In this document: positions 11,185-21,183 of the stretch, one piece after another
Layout of the letters: each line of letters starts with the position of its first letter
Numbering within the stretch: the stretch's first letter is position 1
Assembly: GCA_015061335.1 (NCBI GenBank)
Contig: SUWT01000006.1
Location: 1-64,000 of the forward strand
Length of the DNA stretch: 64,000 nucleotides
Source: Lentimicrobiaceae bacterium
Lineage (GTDB): Bacteria > Bacteroidota > Bacteroidia > Bacteroidales > F082
Reading direction: 5' to 3'
Made by a program: the position numbers and the translations under genes
The notes under the pieces: generated by a model
The model's database searches: none
What the model saw: only the letters and a program-made list of their open reading frames with translations
Told to the model about the DNA's origin: nothing

Positions 11185-11305
11185 AATTAACTTATTTATA
11201 TTCTACATTAAAAGCAGAGATGTCTTCTGCTGACTCCTCTGCATTAGCTTACAAAAATAAGCATTTTTCATCAATAAAGACTTCATTTATTATTTATTAG
11301 GTAAT

Positions 11306-11338
11306 TTTGTTTAAGATTAAGAATTTTAATTATTTTTG
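11306..11338 (+). promoter_or_regulatory. Bacteroidetes-type promoter upstream of mutA
   Basis: TTTG (11306-11309) - 21 nt - TATTTTTG (11331-11338), matching the TTTG/TAnnTTTG consensus. Confidence 0.6.
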
Positions 11339-11397
11339 TAGGATGAAATGATAACATCTTATTTTAAAGGAAATCAATAATTTTTAACAATAAAGAT

Positions 11398-13248
11398 ATG
11401 AGTAACAATAAAAAACTTTTTGAGGAATTTCCAGCGGTGACTACAGAACAATGGGAAGCCGTCATTCAAAAAGACCTCAAAGGAGCTGACTACAACAAGA
11501 AACTTGTTTGGAAGACAGCTGAAGGTTTCTCGGTAAAACCATATTACCGTGCCGAAGACCTCAATTCAATCGCATGGAACAACGTGGAACCTAACCAGTT
11601 CCCATTCGTCCGCGGCAATAAGACTAAAGGCAACGAATGGCTTATCTGCCAAGACATCAATGTCAAAGATTGTCAAGCCGCTAATGAAAAGGCTTTGGAC
11701 GCTATCTCAAGAGGTGCCAACGCCATCACATTTCGTTTAGAATATGATAAACTCTACACCGACCTCGAACTCTCAGCATTGCTCAACGGCATCAACGCTA
11801 AAGAAGTCGAGTTGAGTTTCTACAACAACAAATATCACTTGCCGCTTTTAGAGCAACTCTCAAGAATCCCTGAGTTACGCGGTTCTTTGAACTATGACCC
11901 ATTGACACGCTACATCCGTCGCGGCACATGGTTCATCTCTGAAACCACCGATATGGAACTCGCTTACATCTTGACAAAAGCCGAGATGCCAGGTTTCCAA
12001 ACCATCTGTGTCAACAGCCACGTCTTCACAAACGCTGGCGCTACCATCGTTCAGGAAATGGCATTCGCTTTGGCAATCGGATCTGAATATTTAGACAAAC
12101 TCACCGACACAGATTTGACAATCGATGAGATACTTCCTAAGATGCGCTTCAACGTAGCAGTAGGTCAGAACTACTTTATGGAAATGGCTAAGATGCGTGC
12201 TTACAGAATCCTCTGGGCTAACATCGCTAAGGCTTACGGCGCAAAAGAAGAAAACGCCAAGATGCTCATCCATGCTTTCAACGCACAAATCAATATGAGT
12301 TTATACGACTCATACGTCAATATGTTACGTACCACAACAGGAACAATGTCGGCTGTTCTCGGCGGCGTTCACTCATTCAGCGTAACACCATTCGACATGG
12401 TTTATGAACCAACAACAGAATTTGCAGAACGTATCGCACGTAACCAACAGCTCATCTTGAAAGAAGAATCACACTTCGACAAAGTAGCTGACCCTGCAGC
12501 AGGTTCATACTATATCGAAAACCTCACCGACTCATTGGTAAAAGCAGCTTGGGATTTGTTCTTACAAATTCAAGAAGAAGGCGGTTATCTCGCAGCATTA
12601 CGTAACGGCACAATCCAAAAGATGGTCAAGGAAAGCGCAGCTAAACGCCTCAACAACGTAGCAACACGCCGCGAAATCATACTCGGTACAAACCAATATC
12701 CTAACTTCACAGAGACAATGAAGTCAAATCCGGAAGCTTGGGTGTTTGAAGCTAACTGCCGCCGCGACGAAAACGCAGAAATCGACACAATAGTTACTTA
12801 CCGCGTCGCTCAACAATTCGAGCAATTACGTTATGCAACCGACGTTTATAGCCAAAGCAACAAACGTCCTGTAGCATGGATGTTGACATACGGTAACTTG
12901 GCAATGTTGAAAGCTCGTGCCAACTTCGCTTCTAACTTCTTCGCTTGCGCCGGTTTTGAAGTCGTTGACAACGCCGGTTTCAAGACTGTTGAAGACGGCA
13001 TAGCAGCAGCTAAGGAAGTGAAACCTGAAATCGTTGTGATCTGTTCTTCAGACGAAGAATATGGCGAAGGCAACGCTCTCAAGATTTACGAAGCTCTTAA
13101 AGATCAAGCTATCGTCGTCTTGGCAGGTAATCCAGAAGGCACAGCCGACGTTCTCAAAGCAGCTGGCATGGAATATTTCATACACGTGAAGAGCAACGTC
13201 TTGGATACATTACAAGATTTTCAAAAGAAATTAGGTATAACAAAATAA
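11398..13248 (+). CDS. mutA: Methylmalonyl-CoA mutase small subunit
   Basis: Full-length protein with mutase-like barrel and degenerate B12-type C-terminal domain; directly upstream of mutB. Confidence 0.95.
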   Translation: MSNNKKLFEEFPAVTTEQWEAVIQKDLKGADYNKKLVWKTAEGFSVKPYYRAEDLNSIAWNNVEPNQFPFVRGNKTKGNEWLICQDINVKDCQAANEKALDAISRGANAITFRLEYDKLYTDLELSALLNGINAKEVELSFYNNKYHLPLLEQLSRIPELRGSLNYDPLTRYIRRGTWFISETTDMELAYILTKAEMPGFQTICVNSHVFTNAGATIVQEMAFALAIGSEYLDKLTDTDLTIDEILPKMRFNVAVGQNYFMEMAKMRAYRILWANIAKAYGAKEENAKMLIHAFNAQINMSLYDSYVNMLRTTTGTMSAVLGGVHSFSVTPFDMVYEPTTEFAERIARNQQLILKEESHFDKVADPAAGSYYIENLTDSLVKAAWDLFLQIQEEGGYLAALRNGTIQKMVKESAAKRLNNVATRREIILGTNQYPNFTETMKSNPEAWVFEANCRRDENAEIDTIVTYRVAQQFEQLRYATDVYSQSNKRPVAWMLTYGNLAMLKARANFASNFFACAGFEVVDNAGFKTVEDGIAAAKEVKPEIVVICSSDEEYGEGNALKIYEALKDQAIVVLAGNPEGTADVLKAAGMEYFIHVKSNVLDTLQDFQKKLGITK

Positions 13249-13262
13249 AGAAAGGAATTATC

Positions 13263-15413
13263 ATGAAGCCAAATTTTAAAGATATAAACATCAACGTTAT
13301 ACCTCAGACAGAAGACCCAAAAGAATGGGAAAACAAGAACGGTATAAAACCAGAATGGGAAACTGTTGAACATATCAACGTTCGTCCTGCCTACACTTCA
13401 GCACAGTTGGAAGGCATGGAACATCTCAACTATGCAGCAGGTATCGCTCCTTATCTCCGCGGACCTTATTCAACAATGTATGTGATGCGTCCTTGGACCA
13501 TCCGTCAATATGCAGGTTTCTCAACAGCAGAAGAATCAAATGCTTTCTATCGTCGTAACATCGCTGCCGGTCAGAAAGGTCTGTCAGTAGCTTTCGACCT
13601 TGCTACACACCGCGGATATGATGCCGACCACGAACGCGTTATGGGCGACGTAGGTAAAGCCGGCGTCAGCATATGCTCTGTAGAAGACATGAAAGTCTTA
13701 TTCGACCAGATTCCTTTAAATAAGATGTCAGTATCTATGACAATGAACGGCGCTGTTTTGCCAATCTTAGCATTCTATATCGTCGCCGCTTTGGAACAAG
13801 GTGCTACCTACGAAGAACTTCAAGGTACAATCCAAAACGACATCTTGAAAGAATTCATGGTTCGTAACACATATATCTATCCACCTGAGTTCTCAATGCG
13901 TATCATCGCCGACATCTTCGAATTCACTTCTAAGAAGATGCCTAAGTTCAACTCAATATCTATCTCCGGTTATCACATGCAAGAAGCCGGTGCTACCTGC
14001 GACATCGAGTTGGCTTACACTCTCGCTGATGGTTGGGATTATCTCCGCACAGGTGTCAAGTCAGGCTTAGACATCGACGCTTTCGCACCACGTCTTTCAT
14101 TCTTCTGGTGTTCAGGCATGAACCACTTCATGGAGATCGCTAAGATGCGTGCAGCTCGTATGTTATGGGCTAAGATTGTCAAGACTTTCAATCCTAAGAG
14201 CGAAAAATCTTTGGCATTACGTACTCACACCCAGACATCAGGTTGGTCATTGACAGAACAAGACCCATTCAACAACGTAGCACGTACATGTATCGAAGCT
14301 ATGGGCGCAGCACTCGGTCACACACAATCATTGCACACCAATGCTTTGGACGAAGCCATCGCTCTTCCAACAGACTTCTCAGCACGTATCGCTCGTAACA
14401 CACAGATCTACATCCAAGAAGAGACAAACGTATGTAAAGTCGTTGACCCATGGGCAGGTTCATATTACATTGAATCATTGACAAAAGAAATCGCCGACAG
14501 AGCATGGGAACACATCATGGAAATCGAGGCTATGGGCGGTATGGCAAAAGCTATCGAGACAGGTCTTCCAAAGATGCGTATCGAAGAAGCAGCAGCACGC
14601 AAGCAAGCTCGTATCGATGCTGGCAGCGAAATCATCGTCGGTATCAACAAGTTCCGTCTCGAACATGAAGACGCTATCGAGACTCTCGAAGTCGATAACA
14701 CAGCAGTTCGCGAATCACAAATCAAACGTCTCAACGACTTACGCGCTAAACGTAACCAAGCCGACGTCGATCGTTGCTTGGCAGCTATCACAAAGGCAGC
14801 TGAGACAGGCGAAGGCAACTTGTTAGAGTTGGCAGTCGAGGCAGCAAAATGCCGCGCCACATTAGGCGAAATCTCAATGGCATGTGAAAAGGTAGCAGGT
14901 CGTTATAAAGCAGTTATTCGTACAATCTCAGGAGTTTATTCTATGGAAACAAAAGGTGATGCTAAGTTTGCAGAAGCCGTCGCTAAGGCTGACGAATTTG
15001 CAAAAGTCGAAGGACGTCGTCCTCGTATCATGATTGCCAAGATGGGACAAGACGGTCACGACCGTGGCGCTAAGGTAGTTGCTACAGGTTATGCCGACAT
15101 AGGTTTCGACGTTGACATGGGACCATTGTTCCAGACACCGGCAGAGGCAGCACGTCAAGCAGTAGAAAACGACGTTCACATCCTCGGCGTTTCAAGTTTG
15201 GCAGCAGGTCACAAGACACTCGTTCCACAAGTAATTGAAGAACTCGAGAAGTTAGGTCGTCCTGACATCATGGTCGTCGTCGGTGGTGTCATCCCTCCAC
15301 AAGACTACCAATTCTTGTACGATGCTGGCGCAGCAGCCATCTTCGGACCAGGTTCAGTCATCAGCGACTCAGCTATCAAGATGTTAGATTTGCTTTTGGC
15401 AGCAAGAGGATAA
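13263..15413 (+). CDS. mutB: Methylmalonyl-CoA mutase large subunit
   Basis: [52 protein letters not shown] (B12-binding DxHxxG). Confidence 0.97.
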   Translation: MKPNFKDININVIPQTEDPKEWENKNGIKPEWETVEHINVRPAYTSAQLEGMEHLNYAAGIAPYLRGPYSTMYVMRPWTIRQYAGFSTAEESNAFYRRNIAAGQKGLSVAFDLATHRGYDADHERVMGDVGKAGVSICSVEDMKVLFDQIPLNKMSVSMTMNGAVLPILAFYIVAALEQGATYEELQGTIQNDILKEFMVRNTYIYPPEFSMRIIADIFEFTSKKMPKFNSISISGYHMQEAGATCDIELAYTLADGWDYLRTGVKSGLDIDAFAPRLSFFWCSGMNHFMEIAKMRAARMLWAKIVKTFNPKSEKSLALRTHTQTSGWSLTEQDPFNNVARTCIEAMGAALGHTQSLHTNALDEAIALPTDFSARIARNTQIYIQEETNVCKVVDPWAGSYYIESLTKEIADRAWEHIMEIEAMGGMAKAIETGLPKMRIEEAAARKQARIDAGSEIIVGINKFRLEHEDAIETLEVDNTAVRESQIKRLNDLRAKRNQADVDRCLAAITKAAETGEGNLLELAVEAAKCRATLGEISMACEKVAGRYKAVIRTISGVYSMETKGDAKFAEAVAKADEFAKVEGRRPRIMIAKMGQDGHDRGAKVVATGYADIGFDVDMGPLFQTPAEAARQAVENDVHILGVSSLAAGHKTLVPQVIEELEKLGRPDIMVVVGGVIPPQDYQFLYDAGAAAIFGPGSVISDSAIKMLDLLLAARG

Positions 15414-15414
15414 T

Positions 15415-15449
15415 AGCTATCAGCTTTTAGCAGTCAGCTATCAGCATAT
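15415..15449. repeat. 7-bp-period array (AGCTATC AGCTTTT AGCAGTC AGCTATC AGCATAT)
   Basis: Read directly; begins 2 nt after the mutB stop codon. Confidence 0.75.
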
Positions 15450-15450
15450 A

Positions 15451-15485
15451 AGAGATGTCATTTTAAAGATGGCATCTCTTTTTTT
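15451..15485 (+). terminator. Rho-independent terminator after mutB
   Basis: AGAGATGTCAT...ATGGCATCTCT stem followed by T run. Confidence 0.75.
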
Positions 15486-15494
15486 ATGGCACCA

Positions 15495-15954
15495 TCACTC
15501 TTCTTCGTAATAATACGAATAATCTATTCCTTTCATGAATATTTCTCTGTCGTTGATTTTGTCGGTTAATGCATTGCCGACAAGTCTTTTTATCTCCGTT
15601 CCGTCAGCTGAACCTGCTTTTACTGATGTTCTTCGTTCTTATCTTTCCTGCGAAGTCGTGAAGTCCGCCGAACAGATAAGCATGAATCTGCTGTAAACAT
15701 TTGACGCTTCCATGTTCAAGGTTATTCAGTAAACCGCTTTCGAACAAGGTATATGCTTTCTTTTTACTCTGTCCGTCGATAGTGTTGTCGCTATATAAAA
15801 ACCAATCGAGGAAAGCGGATGCCCAATTCTTTGACAATTCAATAACTCCATTATTATCGAGAGTATCTGTCAAATATCTTTTTCCATCGGCTGCGGTTAA
15901 TTTCAGTTGGTTAGTCTCACTAACCAACTGACTATTTTCTTTGTTAAATCTCAA
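15495..15954 (-). pseudogene. Decayed Fic/DOC-family gene (core catalytic segment deleted, frameshifted)
   Basis: N-term ORF ends ...IHAYLFGGLHDFAGKIRTKNISKSRFS*; another frame continues ...AGSADGTEIKRLVGNALTDKINDREIFMKGIDYSYYYEEE*, a typical Fic C-terminus; HPFxxGNGR segment absent. Confidence 0.8.
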
Positions 15955-17197
15955 GACTATCGGGATTTAAAAGGAAATCCATTATGCTCATATACAAAAC
16001 ACCTTGTTCATTATACCAAGGTTTTGTTGGTATTCTTTGTATAATTATCTTTTTAAAAGAATCATCTACATTACGGAATGATTGCAGCTCTTGTCTTATT
16101 TTTTCTTCATTAGAAATCTCGTATGCCGATTGAATATAGTAACGTTTGTCGCCTTTATTCGCAATGAAATCTATTTCCAATTGTTTCTTTACATATTTAT
16201 TTTCTTGTTTCTCATTTACAGGAACGACACCGACATCTACACTATATCTTCTTCTGAGAAGCTCGTTGTAAATAATATTTTCCATTATATGATTTTCTTC
16301 TTGTTGACGAAAATTAAGTCGTGCATTACGTAAACCTACATCAACAAAATAATATTTCATAGGCGTTCCAATATATTTACGACCTTTAACATCGAATCGG
16401 TGAACACGCTCAATAAGAAAAGAATCAACAAGATAATCTATATATGAAGAAATTGTAAATTGAGAAAGTTTAAGATTGCTTGAAGACTGGAATGTATTAG
16501 CCAAACGTTGAGGATTTGTTAGAGAACCTATAGACGACGCTAAGACGTTTGTCAGGACTCCGATTTCATCATGACCTTTTAGTTTATATCTATTTATTAT
16601 GTCTGAAAGATAAACTTGCTCAAATAGATTCTTAAGATATGACTCACGTTCATCGTCAAAATCCATATTCCATACCAAAGGCATACCTCCATAACGACAA
16701 TACAAAGTCCATAATTTCTCTTTATCAAAATCAGATATGCCGCATATCTCTGCAAAGCTAAAAGGATAAACTCTTATTTCGTCACCTCTGCCTCTAAATT
16801 CTGTTATTATGTCACTCGATAAAAATCTCGAATTACTTCCTGTTACATAAACATCGACATTCGATATATGTAAAAAACCATTCAATACAGATACAAAATC
16901 ATCAACCAACTGAATTTCATCAAGAAGAATATAATACTTCTCTTCATCTTTGATTCTATTCTTTACATAATTATATAACTCTTCAGGATTATGATATTTT
17001 TTGTTTGAAAAATCATCTAACGCCAATGCAATAATATGATCTTCATCAACACCGGATTCTATTAACTTACGACGGAATAACTTAAAAAGCAGATAAGATT
17101 TTCCGCATCTTCTGACCCCTGTAATGATTTTAATTAAACCATTACCACGTTTCCTAAGCAACCAATCAATATAATCTTTTCTGTCAACTTCTTTCAT
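15944..17197 (-). CDS. AAA-family ATPase with DUF4143
   Basis: GVRRCGKSYLLFKLF Walker A; YYILLDEIQLV Walker B; DUF4143 C-terminal pattern. Confidence 0.9.
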   Translation of the reverse strand: MKEVDRKDYIDWLLRKRGNGLIKIITGVRRCGKSYLLFKLFRRKLIESGVDEDHIIALALDDFSNKKYHNPEELYNYVKNRIKDEEKYYILLDEIQLVDDFVSVLNGFLHISNVDVYVTGSNSRFLSSDIITEFRGRGDEIRVYPFSFAEICGISDFDKEKLWTLYCRYGGMPLVWNMDFDDERESYLKNLFEQVYLSDIINRYKLKGHDEIGVLTNVLASSIGSLTNPQRLANTFQSSSNLKLSQFTISSYIDYLVDSFLIERVHRFDVKGRKYIGTPMKYYFVDVGLRNARLNFRQQEENHIMENIIYNELLRRRYSVDVGVVPVNEKQENKYVKKQLEIDFIANKGDKRYYIQSAYEISNEEKIRQELQSFRNVDDSFKKIIIQRIPTKPWYNEQGVLYMSIMDFLLNPDSLEI

Positions 17198-17263
17198 ATT
17201 ATTTAATATTTTTGCAAAAATAGAAAAAATCTTAAACAGAAGCGTTTTTTATTTAATATTTTT

Positions 17264-18538
17264 TCAATCTAAATTCACACTGATTTTATCAAAAAGAATC
17301 TGAAAGTCTTCGAGACGGTCGGCACCTAAGAAAACGGCAATCATATTTTTTTCTGGATTTATATATAAGACCTGACCATAAAGTCCGAATCCCCAATAGC
17401 CGCCGTTGTGTATCACTACATAATAACCATTATCATTTTTCCATACATCAAGTTCACCTTTAACAGGATTTAAACGATAGTAATCAACAAGACTATCTTT
17501 GCTTTCAAAATATTTTTGACCGTTATTATATTCATCATCCGTAAATCCCCAATACCAGGAATATGAATAACGACCTTTGCTCTTGATTCCAGCATTATTT
17601 GTACTCAAACAACGTTGAACGAATGAAGAGTCAACAATTTGAGTTCCGTTATAACTGCCATTATCCAAAAACAGTTTACCTATCTTTGCCAAATCTCTTA
17701 CATTTGTCGTGAGACCTCCATAACTTTTGGCAACATGATGTTTGTCGCTATCGAGTCCTATTAATGCAGATTTCTCCATTCCGAGTGGTTGCCAGACTTT
17801 CTCTGACAGATATCGGGCGTATGATTTTCCGGTTGCTCTTTCTATGGCCATTCCAAGTATGGCAGTTGTTGCAGACTTATAGGAATAAATCTCGCCAGGT
17901 TTATTAGAGAACTTTAAATTTTTAATGACCTTATACGAATTATTTCCGAGATATAGTCGTGCCATCTTTGAAAAAGGATTAGAGCTATAGTTCTCTTTAA
18001 ATTTAATTCCTGCTGTCATATCCAGCAGATGTTCAATTTGAAGTTGAGAGAACGTCGGGTCGGCGTCTTTTAATTCAGGCAAGTATTCTGTCACGGGATC
18101 ATTTAAGCTTTTTATATATCCTTCTTGCAGAGCGATACCACAGAGAAGACTTGTGATTGTCTTTGTTACTGAGAATATACATGACTGAGAATCTTCATTC
18201 CAACCACCACTATAATGTTCGAAAAGTACGGTATCATTCTGTATAACAATGGCAGCAGCCGGCACATCCATATAATCCATAGTCTCACGAAGAGTAAGAT
18301 TAAGAAGTGTATCTGATTTTGACAAGTAAATATCGAATTTAAGAGTATCTATGAGATGTTCATTTTCCAGATTTCTTGCGAAATGAAAAGTCTGCAAACC
18401 ATTATGAACTGTATCTTGTCTAAATAAGCTATGATCATCTACTGATGCGTTAACGTATTTAATACCTTTTGTTATCACACACGACTGAAGGCATAATATC
18501 AATATGAAGATAATATAGATAGAATTTTTCTTGTTCAT
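17264..18538 (-). CDS. Beta-lactamase-family serine hydrolase (class C-like), lipoprotein
   Basis: Signal with LCLQSC lipobox; SVTK (SxxK); HNGGYWGFG. Confidence 0.85.
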   Translation of the reverse strand: MNKKNSIYIIFILILCLQSCVITKGIKYVNASVDDHSLFRQDTVHNGLQTFHFARNLENEHLIDTLKFDIYLSKSDTLLNLTLRETMDYMDVPAAAIVIQNDTVLFEHYSGGWNEDSQSCIFSVTKTITSLLCGIALQEGYIKSLNDPVTEYLPELKDADPTFSQLQIEHLLDMTAGIKFKENYSSNPFSKMARLYLGNNSYKVIKNLKFSNKPGEIYSYKSATTAILGMAIERATGKSYARYLSEKVWQPLGMEKSALIGLDSDKHHVAKSYGGLTTNVRDLAKIGKLFLDNGSYNGTQIVDSSFVQRCLSTNNAGIKSKGRYSYSWYWGFTDDEYNNGQKYFESKDSLVDYYRLNPVKGELDVWKNDNGYYVVIHNGGYWGFGLYGQVLYINPEKNMIAVFLGADRLEDFQILFDKISVNLD

Positions 18539-18640
18539 TGTTATAATTGTATGATATTAACTTCTTTTATACATAATTTACATTTTACTCAGTGAATTGA
18601 GTATTTTTACTCAGTGTAAAGATAATAAAATATACTAACA

Positions 18641-18686
18641 CACAAAACCTCCGCAAAGGAAAAATTTCTCATGCGGAGGTTTTGTG
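18641..18686 (-). terminator. Terminator hairpin
   Basis: Perfect 15-bp inverted repeat CACAAAACCTCCGCA / TGCGGAGGTTTTGTG downstream of the 18710..19618 CDS. Confidence 0.8.
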
Positions 18687-18709
18687 ATTGATGTAATATT
18701 CTAAAAATG

Positions 18710-19618
18710 CTATTCTACATATTCATAATATAATGTAATTATGCCTAATATTTCCTCTTCTCCTCCTACGTTATGCACGACTATGTTGTCTCTTTCAACA
18801 GGATAATCACCTTCATATCTATATGTATATTCAATAGTGTCGATATACTCAACAGGATATGTGTCTTTCTTGATAATCCTTGTCACTACATTCTTGCTTG
18901 CCGGAACAGAATTCGATGCATAAGATGATAATACACTGGAAGTAAACAGATTGTAATATGGATTCAGCTTACTGCTATACTCATATTCCATTATATAGCT
19001 TCCCAAAAGTTCACCATGTGGCCATTCTATCTTTGAAACATTGTCACCATCCCATTCTATGTCGATAATGTCCGTTTCACCTCTCGAATTATTATTATCT
19101 AAAACCATCTTAATATCATTGAAAGCATCTTCTGTGAGCAACATCTTAATAGGATTAAACCCTCTATTGTTCATCTTGTAACCATAAGTAAATTCTAATC
19201 TCGTGACCTTATCTCCAGTGTATATAAAAGACACGCATTCATTGAGATAATGACCGAGCTTATCATAATATTTTATGTTAGATATTTTATCATCTACATA
19301 TTCAAACTCACAATAATATATATGATTACTTTTATAATCAATACGAGCCAGTTGATTCTTATCGTTATATGAATATTTCTCCGTTAACGATACTACCCAT
19401 TCTCCAAGATTGTCATAGTCGTAATATTCAATCTGTTTCAGATAGTCGTCTTCCCAGGTCCATGCTTCATGTACAATCACAGTCGAACTGTCGTCATATA
19501 ATATCTTATTATAGGTACTGCTGAGCTTTGCTCCATTGCCAATATTGCTTTCTTCACCGCAAGAAATCATCATTGCAAACATTGCAACAATTGTCATAGC
19601 AAATAATGTCCTTTTCAT
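18710..19618 (-). CDS. Hypothetical lipoprotein (DUF4595-like, YD-repeat-like beta strands)
   Basis: MKRTLFAMTIVAMFAMMISCGEE lipobox; repeated DNLGEW/NDKNQLARIDY-type motifs. Confidence 0.65.
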   Translation of the reverse strand: MKRTLFAMTIVAMFAMMISCGEESNIGNGAKLSSTYNKILYDDSSTVIVHEAWTWEDDYLKQIEYYDYDNLGEWVVSLTEKYSYNDKNQLARIDYKSNHIYYCEFEYVDDKISNIKYYDKLGHYLNECVSFIYTGDKVTRLEFTYGYKMNNRGFNPIKMLLTEDAFNDIKMVLDNNNSRGETDIIDIEWDGDNVSKIEWPHGELLGSYIMEYEYSSKLNPYYNLFTSSVLSSYASNSVPASKNVVTRIIKKDTYPVEYIDTIEYTYRYEGDYPVERDNIVVHNVGGEEEILGIITLYYEYVE

Positions 19619-19840
19619 AATTTCAAATTTTTAGATTTACTGCAAATATATTACATTTTTTTTAAAAATCCCCCCAAAAAAAAATTGCATTTTTATGCAG
19701 TTTTCATACTAACAACTTTAATGTCAAACTCCTATATCTTTGTTAAAAGTATCAAAATACAAAAAATCATTTTTTTAACACTACACCATAAGCAATTTCT
19801 CTGCGTTATTTGTTATGTACTAATTAAAAAATACAACAAA

Positions 19841-20710
19841 ATGAAAAAAACACTATTAATTTTAGGATTATTTATCCTTGCGCTAACAACAACTATGACA
19901 AGTTGTAATGAGCCTGAACCTGAGTCTGGACAAGGCGGTAATAATGGAGGTAACGGCACTATCACCAATTCAACTACTATCGGCGATGATGTTTATGAGA
20001 TCATTTCTGCTGTTTTCGTTGCAGATGAAAATGAGAATTATGTAGAGCTTACATTTAATTGTAATGATCTGGAGATAAATATTGAACTTGATGGTTTTGA
20101 TAAGATCCCTACAGGTACTTTCGAACTTACTCGTGAAGGAATATATACTGCAGAAGCTGATATGTTGTTCCAAGATTACGAATATGAAATTACGGGTGCC
20201 TTGACAATAAGCGTGTCATCTAATGTCATTACTGTAACTATCTCTGGTGATGCATACAAAGACCGTTCTTCTAAGAAGTTCTCATTATCATACCAAGGCG
20301 AGTTCGGCAATGGTGGAGGTAATGGCGGTGGTGAAATCCCTACAGATAATTCAATATTAATTAATGAGTCTCTATTTCCTATAGGAACTGCCTTGTATTA
20401 TGTTGAAAATGATGGCTTTGAGACAGAAGTGATTATGACTTTCATTGGAGAGACAAGTCCGGGAGCTATAGTTGACATTACATTAGAAGGCTTTAATGAT
20501 TTAGTTCCTGGAACATACAATCTAACATCAGAAGGTTTGTATCAGGCTGAAGCAGCAACTATAATGAATGATTTCGATATTATAGGAGAATTGGTGGTAA
20601 ACAAGAGTAATAATATTTATGTTGTAACTATTGTCGGAGATGCTGTTGAAGATGGTATCGTAGTACCTTTCGCATTGAATTATAAAGGTGAATTAGCCTT
20701 ACGAAGGTAG
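19841..20710 (+). CDS. Lipoprotein with two tandem copies of a novel ~105-aa domain
   Basis: MKKTLLILGLFILALTTTMTSC lipobox (start trimmed from 19685); two homologous halves each with G-x-(F/Y)-x-L-x(3)-G-(I/L)-Y-x-AEA and (Y)xGE motifs. Confidence 0.7.
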   Translation: MKKTLLILGLFILALTTTMTSCNEPEPESGQGGNNGGNGTITNSTTIGDDVYEIISAVFVADENENYVELTFNCNDLEINIELDGFDKIPTGTFELTREGIYTAEADMLFQDYEYEITGALTISVSSNVITVTISGDAYKDRSSKKFSLSYQGEFGNGGGNGGGEIPTDNSILINESLFPIGTALYYVENDGFETEVIMTFIGETSPGAIVDITLEGFNDLVPGTYNLTSEGLYQAEAATIMNDFDIIGELVVNKSNNIYVVTIVGDAVEDGIVVPFALNYKGELALRR

Positions 20711-20745
20711 TTTGTTAGAGATGAAATAAGGATCTATAAAAGGAA

Positions 20746-20772
20746 GGAGCCACGTTATCACAACGCGACTCC
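20746..20772. terminator. Imperfect hairpin between convergent genes, probable terminator
   Basis: GGAGCCACGTT atcac AACGCGACTCC. Confidence 0.45.
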
Positions 20773-20825
20773 AAAAATCAATTAATTAATGAAAAGTTAA
20801 ATTACTATTAAACGATATAATAGTT

Positions 20826-21095
20826 TCAATCATTCTTTCTTTTTCGCATTGCGTAGGCTGCGCCTAAACCAGCGAGAATTAACAAACCGCTGCCAAGTGG
20901 AGCATTCTGATCAACACCTTGACCACGCATTGGTAATAAAGGAAGACCAGTACCTGTGTCTTCACGATAACCCGGAGCCATGTTGTTTGATGAGAAGAAA
21001 CCATCAGATGATCCAGAATATTGGTAATATTCCTGTGCATTAACATTCAAGCCTAAAGCTGCTATTATTGATATTGCTATTATGAATTTTTTCAT
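20826..21095 (-). CDS. Small secreted protein with exosortase-like C-terminal sorting tail
   Basis: Signal peptide; C-term NAPLGSGLLILAGLGAAYAMRKRKND (short motif, TM helix, basic tail). Confidence 0.65.
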   Translation of the reverse strand: MKKFIIAISIIAALGLNVNAQEYYQYSGSSDGFFSSNNMAPGYREDTGTGLPLLPMRGQGVDQNAPLGSGLLILAGLGAAYAMRKRKND

Positions 21096-21118
21096 TTTTA
21101 ATTTTCCTTATTTTGGGC

Positions 21119-21181
21119 TTTGAGCCTTGAGCCTTGAGTCTTGAGCTTTGCTCTAAACTCACAGCTCATAGCTCATAGCAA
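21119..21181. repeat. 7-bp-period array, 9 units, self-complementary halves
   Basis: TTTGAGC CTTGAGC CTTGAGT CTTGAGC TTTGCTC TAAACTC ACAGCTC ATAGCTC ATAGCAA. Confidence 0.85.
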
Positions 21182-21183
21182 GA

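Noticed and set aside
14465-14860. 131-aa antisense ORF in mutB
   Set aside because: Antisense to a highly conserved gene; no independent support.
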